From Microbacterium luteum (GTDB taxonomy: Bacteria > Actinomycetota > Actinomycetes > Actinomycetales > Microbacteriaceae): DNA of 64,000 nucleotides. A program made the translations under genes and the position numbers. Every line of letters starts with the position of its first letter. Position 1 is the stretch's first letter. Below the pieces are notes generated by a model, which had not been told where the DNA came from, ran no database searches, and saw nothing but the letters and a program-made list of their open reading frames with translations. Positions 63,691 through 64,000 of this stretch are shown one piece after another. Where the stretch lies: NCBI RefSeq assembly GCF_015277875.1, contig NZ_CP063814.1:744001-808000 (forward strand), given 5' to 3'.

Positions 63691-64000
63691 TTGTCTGAAA
63701 GATATGTCGACGACGCCGACTGGGCGACCGCCGCGGAGCAGTCCTCCGAGGACGACGAGGCCCAGGAGGGCAACGAGCTCGCGCGCGAGGAGCAGGCCAG
63801 CACGTCGGCGGAGCACGTCGCCATCCACGTCGTCGACGAGTCAGCCGACGACGACACCGACACCTCGCTGGACGATGTGGACACCACCGACCCGGAAGCA
63901 GACGCCATCGTGAACGACGCTCTGAACATCGACCGCACCGACGAGGCCGAGGCCGCCGCCGAGGTGCTCACCGACTCGCTCGCCGAGGAGGAGACCGAGC
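63691..64000 (+). CDS. nusG: Transcription termination/antitermination protein NusG, 3' end outside the window
   Basis: The frame opens with TTG at 63691 (MSERYVDDADWATAAEQ), 63 bases after secE, with GGAAGAGAAG before it, and is still open at the window end after 103 codons. The visible part is an acidic, low-complexity extension rich in Asp, Glu and Ala, as found before the NGN domain in many actinobacterial NusG proteins. The NGN and KOW domains would follow beyond the window. Identity rests on position after secE and on this typical extension. Confidence 0.85.
   Translation, partial: MSERYVDDADWATAAEQSSEDDEAQEGNELAREEQASTSAEHVAIHVVDESADDDTDTSLDDVDTTDPEADAIVNDALNIDRTDEAEAAAEVLTDSLAEEETE

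Overview
The window is very GC-rich DNA from an actinobacterium, most likely a member of the Microbacteriaceae close to Microbacterium. This rests on codon bias, frequent GTG and TTG starts, class II tRNA-Tyr without an encoded CCA, menaquinone genes, an actinobacterial gene order around murB, secE and nusG, and Zur-, IdeR- and RamB-type regulation. It is an ordinary chromosomal region with several accessory insertions. No rRNA, CRISPR array or prophage was seen.

Left part (1-9467): the end of a DUF402 protein, menaquinone genes (methyltransferase menG and a long-chain polyprenyl diphosphate synthase), the flavoprotein reductase fprA with a translationally coupled Bcr/CflA-type exporter, and a complete LpqY-SugABC-like sugar ABC importer (lipoprotein, two permeases, ATPase).

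Accessory part (9468-20836): a DUF559 nuclease-fold gene flanked by two copies of the same imperfect hairpin; a divergent zinc-uptake locus (aztA; aztB, a second propeller lipoprotein, aztC, aztD) around a Zur-like box; selO; a complete IS256-family element with 8-bp target duplications; and a hipBA module with three operator-like repeats spaced exactly 28 bp.

Middle part (20837-39922): yajQ, a bile-acid-symporter-family transporter, an FBP zinc-finger protein, a PfkB kinase, tRNA-Tyr, a membrane protein with a proline-rich tail, an FAD oxidoreductase, an inositol-phosphatase-family enzyme, an M23 peptidase behind an MtrA-like site, tRNA-Thr and tRNA-Met, a Ser/Thr kinase with a hexanucleotide repeat, membrane proteins, a lone SIP domain under an iron-box-like site, an arsenic locus (arsR divergent from a cysteine-tailed flavoprotein and an ArsN1-like acetyltransferase), an NRDE-family protein, coaBC and a TauE/SafE exporter.

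Right part (39993-64000): a MaoC pair and murB, two CNNM/CBS proteins, an aspartate-type aminotransferase, an ABC-2 exporter with a NarL-type two-component system, the glyoxylate shunt (aceB, aceA, ramB), a PucR-controlled putrescine/GABA catabolic cluster (gabT, amine oxidase, stress protein, permease, gabD), a flavin-fold protein, tRNA-Trp, secE and the start of nusG. The MaoC-murB-aminotransferase-tRNA-Trp-secE-nusG series resembles a conserved actinobacterial housekeeping block, here spread apart by catabolic and regulatory genes.
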